Made by a program: the position numbers and the translations under genes
Part shown: piece after piece, positions 35,801 through 47,140 of the stretch
How the letters are laid out: each line of letters opens with the position of its first letter
Numbering within the stretch: the stretch's first letter is position 1
Origin: Ailanthus altissimus
Lineage: Eukaryota > Streptophyta > Magnoliopsida > Sapindales > Simaroubaceae
Length of the DNA stretch: 64,000 nucleotides
Direction: 5' to 3'
Assembly: GCA_946807835.1 (NCBI GenBank)
Contig: OX327712.1
Location: forward strand, 16,944,001-17,008,000
Notes under the pieces: model-generated
Told to the model about the DNA's origin: nothing
The model's input: the letters and a program-made list of their open reading frames with translations, nothing else
Databases searched by the model: none

Positions 35801-36659
35801 TACATTAATTTATTTAATGAATACACTATCACATACATGCACCCTTTAGGCACCAATATAATTAACTCAATTAACATCTTTATATAACTTGAGGCCAACT
35901 AATTAGATTCATTTGAGAATTATCTCTAAAATTATATTGGCTGCAATTTGTTAGAATTAAAAATAGAAAAACATATGACATTAATTGGCAATCTAAAAAC
36001 TGAAATAGAAATCAAGGCACCTGCTTACAATTTGTAGAAAATGTAAAGCCATAATCTCTACGACACCGCTCCTACCCATATGTTTGCAGTCAAGGTCCTT
36101 GAAGGTGATCAAGAGACTCATGGTTTTGTCAAGCTTTAAAGTTATATTGTGGATAAAGTTTACATTATCTGCCTAGCTAGCTAATCTAAATCAGTCTCAA
36201 TTATTTTTTAGTGGACAAATTTGTTTTAATCATGGAATTATAAATATACTCAATCTAAATCTAAATTAGTTCTAAACTTCTAATCAAATTCAGGTATGAA
36301 TCTCTACGAATTAGTTGTTAGATCTCATCTATGAACCAATCGATTCCTTCTAAAGGTATTACATTTGTCTAATTTGTGCTTTTGTATGGAAAGGAAATAA
36401 TAAAATTGTCTAGATTCAACAAAACACTTTTTTGGGACTCTTTCATTTTATTTTTGGTTGAAGGATATGATCTTTTGCTTCTACTTCAGATTTATTCAGA
36501 CTTCAAATATATTATAATTTCAAAATTGATGTCTAAAATCCTAAATATAATGACATATATAAATATATATTACAAACTGTGTGTGAAAATTTTCTCTTTT
36601 TCTTTTTCAGGTAAGACATGTGATCAATTGTTTCCGTGTTAATTATAGGAGGAAGAACA
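35801..36659. other. AT-rich flank, no gene recognised
   Basis: This was continuous with 42188 onward before the copia element at 36665-42182 inserted. An 88-codon ORF at 36376-36642 has no recognisable feature. Confidence 0.45.
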
Positions 36660-36664
36660 AAGAT

Positions 36665-37384
36665 TGTTGAAGCGGAAGCACACAAACAAGAAAAAATTCA
36701 CCTAAGCAATATAATAATGCAGAATAAGTAATTAAGAAATAAATAGAGAAAGGGATAGAAGAAGAACATACAAAGAATTACGTGGTTCGACAACTTGCCT
36801 ACGTCTACGGCGGATCAAGATTACACTCTTCTCTTATTATAATTCACAAGGCACTCACAAAGTATGCCTTTTACAAGAAAGATCACAAAGAAAACTCTTT
36901 CTTGCACTCTAGGGATTTTCTCTCACAAAGAACCACAAAGATCTCTTGTTTATCACAAAGATTGTCAAGATCACCTAGATCTATATTTTGATCACCAAAA
37001 TTTGTTTACAAGCCAATTGATAGCCTTTATATAGGCTTTGAGATGACCTAATTTTACCCTATACGTATGGGAGTCATATTAGGGAGTCTTGGAGTAAGTG
37101 GGAGATAAAATAAGGAAGTTTCCTTATTTTGGGATACTGTTCCCATCTCTAGCGCCGCGGCACTAGGCTCTCGTTGCCATGGCACTGGGATCTCGTCGCC
37201 ATAGCCTTGGCGTACTTCTGTTGAGCGCTGTGGTGCTCACGCCTGGTCGCCACGGCGTTAGCGCCTGGTGCGCCCTTCTTCGTTGTTCGCCTCATTTCGC
37301 ATCCGTCTTCAATCTGTACGCACCCTATGCACTTTGCTTGATCTCCAAATCATATTCCGATGATTTTCAATCAATATCTTCATA
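36665..37384 (-). repeat. 3' LTR of copia-4
   Basis: 720 bp. On the minus strand it starts TATGAAGATATTG (TG mutated to TA) and ends ACTTCAACA-type. The TATA box (CCTATATAAAGGC) is the complement of about 37024-37036. It aligns over its whole length with 41455-42182. Confidence 0.9.
37150..37290 (-). promoter_or_regulatory. GC-rich inverted-repeat array upstream of the TATA box, copia-4 3' LTR
   Basis: Five near-palindromic words follow one another: agcgccgcggcact, ttgccatggcact, tcgccatagccttg, agcgctgtggtgct, tcgccacggcgtta. The consensus is close to AGCGCC-RY-GGCGCT. On the sense strand the array ends about 115 bp before the TATA box. Confidence 0.7.
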
Positions 37385-37473
37385 AATCCCCTTCTTGATT
37401 CAAAATCATCCACAAAGCAACTCGATCTCTCATTTTCGCATCTTCAGTCACCCTCACAAAGTAGTGGCTCTGG

Positions 37474-40400
37474 TTAAGTCCTTGCATAGTTAAACTTAAT
37501 CGAGGGTAGTGGCTTAGTCAATATATGAGCAGGGTTTTTAGATGGCGCTATCTTTGTTAGATTAACTTCACCATTTTGGACAATCTCACGAATGTAATGG
37601 AGCCTCACATCAATGTGATTCAACCTCTCATGGTGCACTTGATGCTTGCTTAGGTGTATGGCACTCTGGCTATCACAATACACACCGGTGTTCACATCTT
37701 TACTAGCCAATACCTCCACGCATATGCCTTTTAACCACACGACCTTCTTGATAACTTCACCAACAGCTATGTACTCTGCCTCTGTGGCAGATAGTGCAAC
37801 CACATATTGTAGAACTGATCTTCAACACACACTACACCCAAACACTGTGAATACATAGCCCGTTAATGATCTTCTCTTGTCAAGATCACCTGTATAATCT
37901 GAGTCTATGTACCCTCTTACCATTTCATTGCTGTCCTCATCCCTCTTATACATTAACTCGTGATTCGACGTTCCCTTGAGATATTTCAGAATCCACTTTA
38001 CTGTAAGCTAGTGATCTTTTTCCGGATTTGTCATGTATCTACTCACCACACTCATAGCCTGTGCTATGTCTGGTCTTGTGCACACCATTGCATACATGAT
38101 GCTCCCTACAGTGCTTGCATACGGTACTTTGCTCATCTGTAGTTTCTCCTCATCAGATGTCGACGACTGTACTGCTGAAAGTCTGAAATGCACGGCCAAA
38201 GGAGTAGAGATAGCCTTTGCGTTTGACATACCAAACTTCTCCAAAATTTTGACTATATATTGCTGTTAGGACAAGAAGATAACATCTCTTCTTTCCCTCA
38301 CAATATCCATAACAAAATTCTCTTCGCTGCTCTTAAATCCTTCATTTCAAACTCGCCACTCAACTGCTTCTTGAGCTTCTGTATTTCTTTCATGTTCTTG
38401 CACACGATCAACATATCATCGACGTATAGAAGCAAATACATCATCCCATAACTTATGTTCTTAAAGTACACGCATCCGTCATACTTGCTCTTACTAAAGC
38501 TACAAGCCATCATAAACTCATCAAATCTCCTATACCACTGTCTAGGTGATTGCTTTAACCCGTACAATGACTTCTTTAGCAAACAAGCATGATCTTCTTT
38601 TTCGAGTTCCTCGAACCACTGCGGTTGTGCCATATATATCATTTTTTTAAGCTCTCCATGTAGAAACGCTGTCTTTCCATCAATCTGCTCTAGATGTAAA
38701 TCAAAGTTTGCACACATGGCTAATAACTTCCTAATAGATGTGTGCTTGACAACTGGAGAGAATATCTTATAAAAATCAACTCCATCTCTCTGAGTAAAAC
38801 CTTGTGCTACTAACCTAGCCTTGAATCTCGTAGACTCAATCCCCAGTATCCCCTCCTTCATCTTATATACCCACTTGCACCTGACTAGCTTCTTTTGAGG
38901 TCTCTCCACCAACTTTCAGGTATTGTTCTTCCTAAGAGAACAAATTTCTTCTTTCATGGCCTGCTGCTATTCTTTCTTGTTTTCATTCTTCATAGCCTCA
39001 CCATATGTCCTAGGCTCATCATACTCAATAGTGTAAGTAGAATTAAAAGCATGAGCAACTAAGTCTTCTTGTGCATACCTGACTGGTGGGTTAATCATTC
39101 TCCTTAGCCTATCTCTAGCAAGCTGGTACTCTTCAAGTTCCATTTCAGGAGTTCTAGTCTTTCTTTGGGTGGACTTGGAGGAACTTGCCGGTATTCTTGG
39201 TTCATCTTTAAGGATCTCCTTGTTGAAGTGTTAATTTAGGGGCATATCAGATCCATTTTCAGGCTCTACTTCAACTTCTATTGACTAGGGTACTGAGTCT
39301 TCCTTAGTCACAGGTTTTTCTTGGAAGGTTTTCAGTATTGTTATCTTATCAAACGTTACATCACGGCTTATGATACTCCTTGGTGGTGTTAAGTCTTTAC
39401 ACCACACCTTGTATACTTTTACTCTTTTGGGATATCCTATGAATACCCCTTTAATAGCTCTAGGTTCCACCTTCACTTCCTTAACATGTACAAAGACAAG
39501 GCAACCAAATATTCTGAGGTGGTCATACTTCGGAGGATTGCTAGACCATTTCTCTTCTAGCGTCTTGAAATCAATTGCTGATGAAGGACTTCTATTAATC
39601 AAGTAAGTTGCAGTCACTATAGCTTCTCCCTAGAATGTCTTAGACATCTTTACATTGGTAAGCATGCATCTAACCCTTTCAAGTAGGGTTCTATTCATCT
39701 TCTCAGCTACCCCATTCTGCTGCGGTGTTAAGCTTACCGCTCTATGCCTTGCAATCCCATGCTTGGCACAAAACCCATCAACCTCTTTGTTGTAAAATTC
39801 GAGGCCGTTGTTAGTTCTCAACCTTTTCACTTTTTTATCAATCTGATTCTCAACAAAAGCCTTCTAAGTCTTGAACACATCAAATACTTGATCCTTACTC
39901 TTCAACATATAGACCCACAGCTTTCTCGAATAGTCATCAATCAAGCTGCGAAAATACCTGGCACCACCACGAGTAGCTGTCTGAGCTGGTCCCTAAAGAT
40001 CCGAGTGTATGTTGTCAAGAGTCCCCTTAGTCTTGTGCTCTCTGGTACTAAACCTCACTCTATGTGCTTTCCCAAGCACATAATGCTTACAAAACTCTAA
40101 GGGCTGGAACTTATCCTAGCCAAATGTCTTTTGACTATATAACTCTTTTAGGTTTCTTTCGCCTAGGTGTGTTAGTCTAAGATGCCACAACTTAGTTTGC
40201 TACTCTCATCATCTATATAGAATAGTGCAGAATCCCTCACGACTTCACCCTTAAGCATATAAACACCTTTGCACTTCTCTCCTCTTATCACCACCATGAA
40301 ACCTTTCAAAACTCTTAAAATCCCTCCGTCGATCTTGATGGAACATCCATTCTGGTCTAAAGTCTCCAGTAAGATCAAGTTTCTCTTCAAGTCAGGAATA

Positions 40401-41422
40401 TACCTAACATCTGTTAACTCTCTCACTCGCCCATCATGCAACCTAAGCTTAACATTACCAATTCCCATTATCTGACATGCAATGTCATTACCCATTAACA
40501 CCTTACCACTACTAATAGGCTAGAAATTTGTAAACCAAGACTTGTGAGGGCACATGTGAAAAGTACAACCAAAATCTAAAACCCATTATTCAGAGTTCAT
40601 ACCATCAATAGCGACGAGTGTCTTTGCGCTGTCATAGCTATCATCATAGGCAAGCACAGCATCCGCTTTCTTCTTGTCTTGTGCTCTCTTCTCAGGACAG
40701 TCCTTTATGAAGTGCCCCTCTTTCTTGCAGCAATAGCACTTCCTAGGAGTCCTAGACTTCGACCTTGAGCCTTTTTTCTTCCCATCTCTATATGATGGCC
40801 TTCCTCTTACAAATAAACTTTTTACATTGCCCTCGGTTTGCTTTCCTAATAACTTTGAGTTTAATGATGATTTCACATCTCTCATCGTTAAACTCTCTCT
40901 GTTGTAGAGTAGCGTATCAACAAAACTCTCATAGCTCTTGGAGAGTGAACTCAGCAGGATAATTGCTCTATCTTCATCTTCTATCTTGATGTTGATAGAC
41001 TCAAGATCAAGGATGATCTTATTGAAGACGTCTATATGATCTTTCATCGACGTCCCCTCTGACATGAACAGCTGATACAATTTCTTCTTTATATATAATC
41101 TGTCGGCCAACAATTTTCTCATATAAAGAGAGTCAAGCTTCTTACAAAGACCTATTGCCGTCGTCTCACCTGCTACTTCCCTTAGTGCTTCATCGCTCAA
41201 TGACAGAACGATTGTGCTATGAGCTTTTTCTTGAATGTTCTTTCTTTCTACCTCTGCTCTAGATGACTCTAGCGTCTTCTCTTCATTACTAGATGGAGCT
41301 GCAGTCTCCTCTAATGCCGAACCAAGCCTTTGGCTCATCAACAACGCTTTAACCTTTATCTTCCACAGATTGAAGTCATTCATACCATTGAATTTCTCTA
41401 CCTTGTACTTGGGTGTGGCCAT
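37474..41422 (-). pseudogene. copia-4 gag-pol, inactivated
   Basis: Read on the minus strand from the ATG at 41422, the order is gag with CCHC knuckle, protease, gag-pre-integrase (to about 40200), integrase (about 40190-39285), RT (38912-38298, continuing in another frame to 38008) and RNase H (37803-37474). RT keeps YVDD. A TAA stop separates gag from protease. The protease motif is LDFG instead of LDSG (about 40575), and integrase has LRTNNG, with Asn for the second catalytic Asp (codon 39810-39812). Further frameshifts lie between integrase and RT and near the end of RT. RNase H reads SATEAEYIAVGEV, ending near the polypurine tract. Confidence 0.9.
40586..41422 (-). CDS. copia-4 gag polyprotein, 278 codons, open
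   Basis: Begins MATPKYKVEKFNGMNDFNLW, the start typical of TNT1-type gag, whose N-terminal domain recognises its own RNA and assembles the particle. Residues of the central gag domain follow (LSDEALREVAGETTA...LCKKLDSLY). A basic stretch precedes the knuckle CYCCKKEGHFIKDC near residue 230; the second residue of that motif is also Cys, which is slightly unusual. The frame ends at a premature TAA just before the protease. A full-length gag could in principle still be translated, and the ORF is uninterrupted. Pol would not be made in frame. The leader from the 5' LTR has the PBS only about 20 bp upstream of the start codon. Confidence 0.8.
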   Translation of the reverse strand: MATPKYKVEKFNGMNDFNLWKIKVKALLMSQRLGSALEETAAPSSNEEKTLESSRAEVERKNIQEKAHSTIVLSLSDEALREVAGETTAIGLCKKLDSLYMRKLLADRLYIKKKLYQLFMSEGTSMKDHIDVFNKIILDLESINIKIEDEDRAIILLSSLSKSYESFVDTLLYNRESLTMRDVKSSLNSKLLGKQTEGNVKSLFVRGRPSYRDGKKKGSRSKSRTPRKCYCCKKEGHFIKDCPEKRAQDKKKADAVLAYDDSYDSAKTLVAIDGMNSE

Positions 41423-41454
41423 GTCTGCTTAGAATCAAAGTTTTGATACCAGTT

Positions 41455-42182
41455 TGTTGAAGTGGAAGCACATAAACAAGCAAAATTTCACCCAAGAAAT
41501 ATAATAATGTGGAACAAGTTATTAAGAAATAAATAGAGAAAGGGGTAGAAAAAGAACACATAAAGAATTACGTGGTTCGGCAACTTGCCTACATCCACGG
41601 CAGATCAAGATCATACTCTTCTCTTATTATGAATCACAAGACACTCACAAAGTATGCCTTTTACAAGAAAGATCACAAAGAAAACTCTCTCTTACACTCT
41701 AGGGATTTTCTCTCACAAAGAACTACAAAGATCTCTTGTTTATCACAAATCTATGTTTTGATCACCAATATTTATTTACAAGCCAATTGATAGCCTTTAT
41801 ATAGGCTTTGGGACGACCTAGGTTTACCCTATATGTGTGGGAGTCGTATTAAGGAGTCCTGGAGCAAGTGGGAGACAAAATAAGGAAGTTTTCTTATTTC
41901 GGGATACTGTTCCCGTCTCCAGTGTCACGGCGCTGGGCTCTCGTCGCCGCGGCACTGGCACACTTTTGCAGAGCGCTGCGATGCTGGCCTCTTGGCACCG
42001 CAGCGCTCAGGTTCTGGACTGGGTGCCACGGCGTTCACGCCTGGTCACCGCGGCGCTAGCGCCTGGTGCGCCCTTCTTTATTTTTTGCCTCCTTTCGCGT
42101 CCATTTTCGATCCGTACGCACCCTATGCACTTGGCTTAATCTCCAAATCATATTCCGATGATTGTCAATCAATATCTTCACA
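41455..42182 (-). repeat. 5' LTR of copia-4
   Basis: 728 bp, TGTGAAGATATTG...CACTTCAACA on the minus strand. The TATA box is the complement of about 41794-41806. It is similar throughout to the 3' LTR. The most visible differences are in the GC-rich array and in a deletion near 41750 relative to 36958-36985. Confidence 0.92.
41918..42075 (-). promoter_or_regulatory. GC-rich inverted-repeat array upstream of the TATA box, copia-4 5' LTR
   Basis: Six imperfect inverted repeats, for example tgtcacggcgctgg, tcgccgcggcactgg, ggcaccgcagcgctc, gtgccacggcgttc and tcaccgcggcgcta. It has one more recognisable unit than the 3' LTR copy, and the arms differ between units. It lies about 112 bp upstream of the TATA box. 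Confidence 0.7.
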
Positions 42183-42187
42183 AAGAT

Positions 42188-43042
42188 TAATATAGAGAAA
42201 AACACTAAAATACCATATTTACATAGGCAAGCAAAACACTTTCAAAATCTATAAAATGTAAAGATAGTACTAAATCCTATAATTAGAACGAAAAGCTAAA
42301 CAAAACTTTTGAAACTTTTTTATATAGCCAAAACCCAGCTCTAGTAGAACAATTATCAAAATTACACCTCCAATAGAACCTCTACAATTAAATTTCAATC
42401 AAAACAATGAAAGTTTGTGATGAAGCCAACAGTTTCTTAATTTAGTTAACTCTTCAAATCATTTATTTATGACAAAACCACAAACCAGAAGTAAAAACAA
42501 TATAAAACCCATGTCGTTTCTCAATGAATGCAGCTCTAACTATAAACTATAGAGAGCAAACAATGTGGTCCAATTTCTTAGGTATGTAGAAACCCTAACT
42601 AAATTCATGAAGTCTGAAAAGGAATTTCATAAAAAAACAATGACTTTGATTCTTACCTCGGCGAATTGATGTGAATGTAGATAAAGATTTCTCATATAAT
42701 TTAGTGTTCTTCGACCTACTATGTAGCTTTATCCCTCTCTTTGCCAACACAAATAATTATAGCCTCTATCTCCACTGTTTTATTGACCAATTTCGGCCAA
42801 AGGTTTCAATACCACTTGAAATCTTTAAAGATGAACAACACTATGTGAAAAAGAAGAAAAAAGTCCCAAAATGACACTTGGCCAAATTTCAATCTGTTAA
42901 AATAGTTTAGTTACAAAACAACATTGTTTTGTGAGTTTTTTTAATTGTTTCTTCCTCTCAAAATGATATTGTTTTGTGAAATTATATTTTTATTAATTTT
43001 TTATTTTTCAAATGGTGTCATTTTGTGAAGTGTTTTTTTTTT
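42188..43042. other. Flank of copia-4, no gene recognised
   Basis: AT-rich. Near 42900-43040 are decayed repeats of the palindromic word AAACGACACCGTTTT (aacaacattgtttt, aatgatattgtttt, atggtgtcatttt), which also appear once in each unit of the array that follows. A 67-codon ORF at 42671-42874 has no recognisable feature. Confidence 0.45.
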
Positions 43043-43534
43043 TCAATTTCTTCCCTCTAAAACATTAGTTTTTAGGGGATTTTTTTTTCTTTACTTCTTA
43101 AAACACAGCGTTTTGGGTAACGTCTGTGTGCATGCACAAGATAAGGATCTCCTCCAAATTCCCTTTTTAAAAAAATTACAGAAACATAGAAATTTGAGTT
43201 GACAAAACTTGTGTGCATGCACAACACACAGATCTCCTCATAATTCTCTTTTAAAAAACAAAAAAACAAATATTTGAGTTAACAAAATTTGTGTGCATGC
43301 ACAACACATTGATAAAGAGAAAAGGTGATAGTATTTTTTGTTGAAGATTACTAATTCAACAATCTTATTTGAATAAGAATTGAGATAAATATAAAAAATG
43401 AGAGTCACAAGAAGTCTAAAACGTGTGAGACATATATGGAGAAGTCTAGGTCGTGTGGGACACAAAGGAAGAAATGAAATGAGACTTAAAGACATGAAGG
43501 AAGCAAACAAACGCACGAAGCTAGAAACAAAGGC

Positions 43535-43605
43535 TAGTGCTGTGGCGCCCATAACAGAACTCCAATGCCGCAGGGTGAGGACCTCAGCGCCGTGGCACCA
43601 GAGCG
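43535..43605 (+). promoter_or_regulatory. GC-rich array in LTR-like unit 1
   Basis: Contains gtggcgcccat, atgccgcagggt and cagcgccgtggcacca. The TATA-type segment 'catataaaca' follows at about 43710, that is, about 110 bp downstream. Confidence 0.6.
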
Positions 43606-44714
43606 GGACAAAGTCTATTTTTAATATGGATTTTGAGAAGTTTAGAACTTCCAAAATAAGTGGACTCTTACTCCAATAAGGAATAGAGTTAGTAGGCACG
43701 AAATAACCTCATATAAACATGTGTAAACCTTTTAGTTGAGAACAAGCATTAAGAGAGACGCTAAGAGAAGGGAAGAACTGGGTAGACACTAAGTGCTTAT
43801 GTACGCTAAGGTGAAATCGTCATTTTGAGTGTTCATTGTACGTGGTAGAGTAAGAATACACTAAATATTAGGTCATTTTGAGAGTTCTTCATTGAGTTTT
43901 CTTTGTAAAATCTCTAGGGAGTTAATAAGAGAGGTTAAAATCATTAGATCCACCATGGACATAAGTAATTGGTCGAACCACGTAAGTGATTATGTTGTAC
44001 TCTTTATTTTCTGCTTTAAATTCTTGCTATTTTGTTTGATATACAGGTTATTCCACTACATGAAGAGGTTAGGGTTTAAGGTTGAACTTAATTAAAGTTC
44101 TTCAATTTAGTTTAATCTCACAGGAATAAGGGTGATTCCTCTAACAATCTTGTTCATGATGTCATCCAATATAGAAAATTATGCAAATTTTGTGAATCTT
44201 ATTTGCTCTATTTACACATAATTTCTTCCCTTTAAAACATGATTTTTTTAGGGGATTTGTTTTTTCTTTACTTCTTAAAATGACAATGTTTTTGGTAACG
44301 TCTGTGTACATGCACAACATAAGGCTTTCCTTTGAATTCTCTTTTAAAAAAAGTTACAAGAACATAGAAATTTGAGTTGACAAAACTTTTGTGCATACAT
44401 AATACAAGGATCTCCTCAGAATTCTCTTTTAAAATACAAAATATAGAAATACAAAAATTTGAGTTAACAAATTTGTGTGCATGCACAACACGTTGATAAG
44501 TAGAAAAAGTGATAGCATCTTTATTGGAGATTTTGTGATTCGATAATCATATTTGGACAAGAATTGAGATGAATATAAAAAATGAGAGTCACAAGAAGTT
44601 TAGAATATATGGGACACGTATGAAAAGTCTAAAACGCGTGGGATATGAAGGGGTAAGCGAAATGGGACTAGAAGAGGGGAACGAAGTGAGAAAAAGCGCA
44701 GAGCTAGAAATAGG

Positions 44715-44785
44715 GGCCAATGCGCTGGACGTGTCAAGGTTCAGCACCGCAGTGCCAGGACTTTAGCGCCATAGCACTAAAGCGG
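44715..44785 (+). promoter_or_regulatory. GC-rich array in LTR-like unit 2
   Basis: Words caatgcgctggac, cagcaccgcagtgcca (arms GCAC/GTGC) and tagcgccatagcacta. TATA box CTTATATAAA is at about 44895-44904. Confidence 0.6.
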
Positions 44786-45892
44786 GAGAAAGTCCGTTTT
44801 TAATCCAGATTTTTAAGTTTTGTGATGTTTAGGTCTTCCAAAACAAGTGGACTCTTACCCCAATAAGGAATAGCGTTAGTAGGCATGAAATAATCTTATA
44901 TAAACACTTGTAAATTATTTAGTTGAGGTTAAGCATTAAGAGAGACTCTACAAGAAGGGAAGAACTGGGTAGACACTAAGCGCCAGTATGCACTAGAGTG
45001 CAACTGTCGTTTGGGTGTTTATTGTTTGTGGTAAAGTAAGGGTACACTAAACATTAGGTTCCTTTAAGAGTTCTTTATTGTGTTTTCCTTATAAAATCTC
45101 TAGGGAGTTAATAAAAAAGGCTAAGATCCTTGAATTTACCGTAGACGTAGGCAATTGGCCGAACCACATAAATGATTGTGTTGTACTCTTTATTTTCTAT
45201 TTTAAATTCTTGCTATTATACTTGATATATAAGTTATTCCACTGTATAAAGAGGTTAGGGTTTGAAGTTGAACTTAATTAAAGTTCTTCGATTTAGCCTA
45301 ATCTCATAGGAAGAAAGGTGATTCCTCCAACAATCTTATTCATAATGTCATCCAATATAGAAAATTATGCAAATTTTGTGAATTCTATTTGCTCTCTTTA
45401 CACATAATTTCTTCCCTTTAAAACATGAGTTTTTTAGGGGATTTTTTTTTCTTTACTTCTTAAAATGATAGTGTTTTGGATAACATCTGTGTGCAGGTAC
45501 AACATAAGGATTTCCTCCAAAATTCTCTTTTAAAAAAAGTTACAAGAACATAGAAATTTGAGTTGACTTTTGTGCATACACCATACAAGGATCTCCTCAG
45601 AATTCTCTTTTAAAATACAAAATATAGAAATACAAAAATTTGAGTTAACAAATTTGTGTGCATGCACAACACGTTGATAAGGAGAAAAAGTGATAGCATC
45701 TTTATTGGAGATTTTGTAATTCAATAATCATACTTGGACAAGAATTGAGATGAATATCAAATAGGAGAGTCACAAAAAGTTTAGAACATATGGGACACGT
45801 ATGAAGAAATCTAGAACGTATGGGATACGAAGGGGTAAGTGAAATGGAACTAGAAGAGGCGAATAAAGTGAGGAAAAGCACGGAGCTGGAAA

Positions 45893-45965
45893 TAGGGGCC
45901 AATGCACTGGACGCGTCAAGGTTCAGCACCACAGCACTAGGACCTTAGCACCATAGCACTAAAGC
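45893..45965 (+). promoter_or_regulatory. GC-rich array in LTR-like unit 3, partly decayed
   Basis: Same word order as unit 2, but several CG sites are changed to CA or TG (cagcaccacagcacta, tagcaccatagcacta). TATA segment is at about 46077. Confidence 0.55.
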
Positions 45966-47066
45966 GAGAAAAAGTTCATTTTTAATCTGAATTTTAAGTT
46001 TTGTGATGTTTAGGTCTTCTAAAACAAGTGGACTTTTACTCCAATAAGGAATAGGGTTAGTAGGCATGAAATAACCTTATATAAACACTTGTAAACTATT
46101 TAGTTGAGGTTAAGCATTAAGAGAGACTCTAAAAGAAGGGAAGAATTGGGTAGACACTAAGCGCCTGTATGCGCTAGGGTGCAACTGTCATTTGGGTGTT
46201 TATTATTGGTGGTAAAGTAAGGGTACACTAAACATTAGGTTCTTTTAAGAGTTCTTTATTGTGTTTTCCTTGTAAAATATCTAAGGAGTTAATAAAAAAG
46301 GCTAGGATCTTTGGATTCACCGCAGATGTAGGCAATTAGCCGAATCACATAAATAATTGTTTTGTACTCTTTATTTTCTATTTTAAATTCTTACTATTTT
46401 ACTTGATATATAAGTTATTTCACTGTATAAAGAGGTTAAGGTTTAAAGTTGAACTTTATTAAAGTTCTTCGATTTAGCCTAATCTTATAGGAGGAAGGGT
46501 GATTCCTTCAATAATTTTATTCATAATGTCATCCAATATAGAAAATTATGCAAATTTTGTGAATTCTCTTTGGTCTCTTTACACATAATTTCTTCCCTTT
46601 AAAACATGACTTTTTTAGGGGATTTGTTTTTTCTTTACTTCTTAAAATGATAATGTTTTGGGTAACGTCTGTGTGCATGTACAACATAAGGATTTCCTCT
46701 GAATTCTCTTTTAAAAAAAGTTACAAGAACATAGAAATTTAAGTTGACTTTTATGCATACACTATACAAGGATCTCCTCAGAATTCTCTTTTAAAATACA
46801 AAATACAGAAATTTGAGTTAACAAAATTTGTGTGCATGCACAATACGTTGATAAGGAGAAAAAGTGATAGCATCTTTATTGGAGATTTTGTAATTCAATA
46901 ATAATACTTGGACAAGAATTGAGATGAATATCAAATATAAGAGTCACAAGAAGTTTAAAACATGTGGGACACGTATGAAGAAATCTAGAACGCATGGGAT
47001 ACGAAGGGGTAAGTGAAATGGAACTAAAAGAGGCGAATGAAGTGAGAAAAATCGCAGAGCTGGAAA

Positions 47067-47140
47067 CAGGGGCCAATGCACTGGACGCGTCAAGGTTTAG
47101 CACCACAGCACTAGGACCTTAGCACCATAGCACTAAAGCG
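47067..47140 (+). promoter_or_regulatory. GC-rich array in LTR-like unit 4, partly decayed
   Basis: Almost the same as unit 3 (caccacagcactagg, tagcaccatagcact). TATA segment CTATATAAAC is at about 47251. Confidence 0.55.

Larger units (their letters stand above)
36665..42182 (-). mobile_element. Complete Ty1/copia (TNT1-type) retrotransposon, minus strand (copia-4)
   Basis: Bounded by a perfect 5-bp target duplication, aagat at 36660-36664 and 42183-42187. On the minus strand the 5' LTR is 42182-41455, the PBS TGGTATCAAAA is at 41451-41441, and a polypurine tract (AAGAAGGGGA, about 37398-37387) precedes the 3' LTR (37384-36665). Gag, protease, integrase, RT and RNase H occur in copia order and are well preserved compared with the other elements. 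Premature stops, frameshifts and active-site changes show that it is dead. It is 5518 bp long and the youngest-looking element in the window. Confidence 0.93.

Noticed and set aside
44569..44766. Short ORFs inside the LTR-like array units (also 43238-43699, 45702-45932, 46876-47106)
   Set aside because: They follow the repeat units, lack domains and are not conserved in frame between all units.
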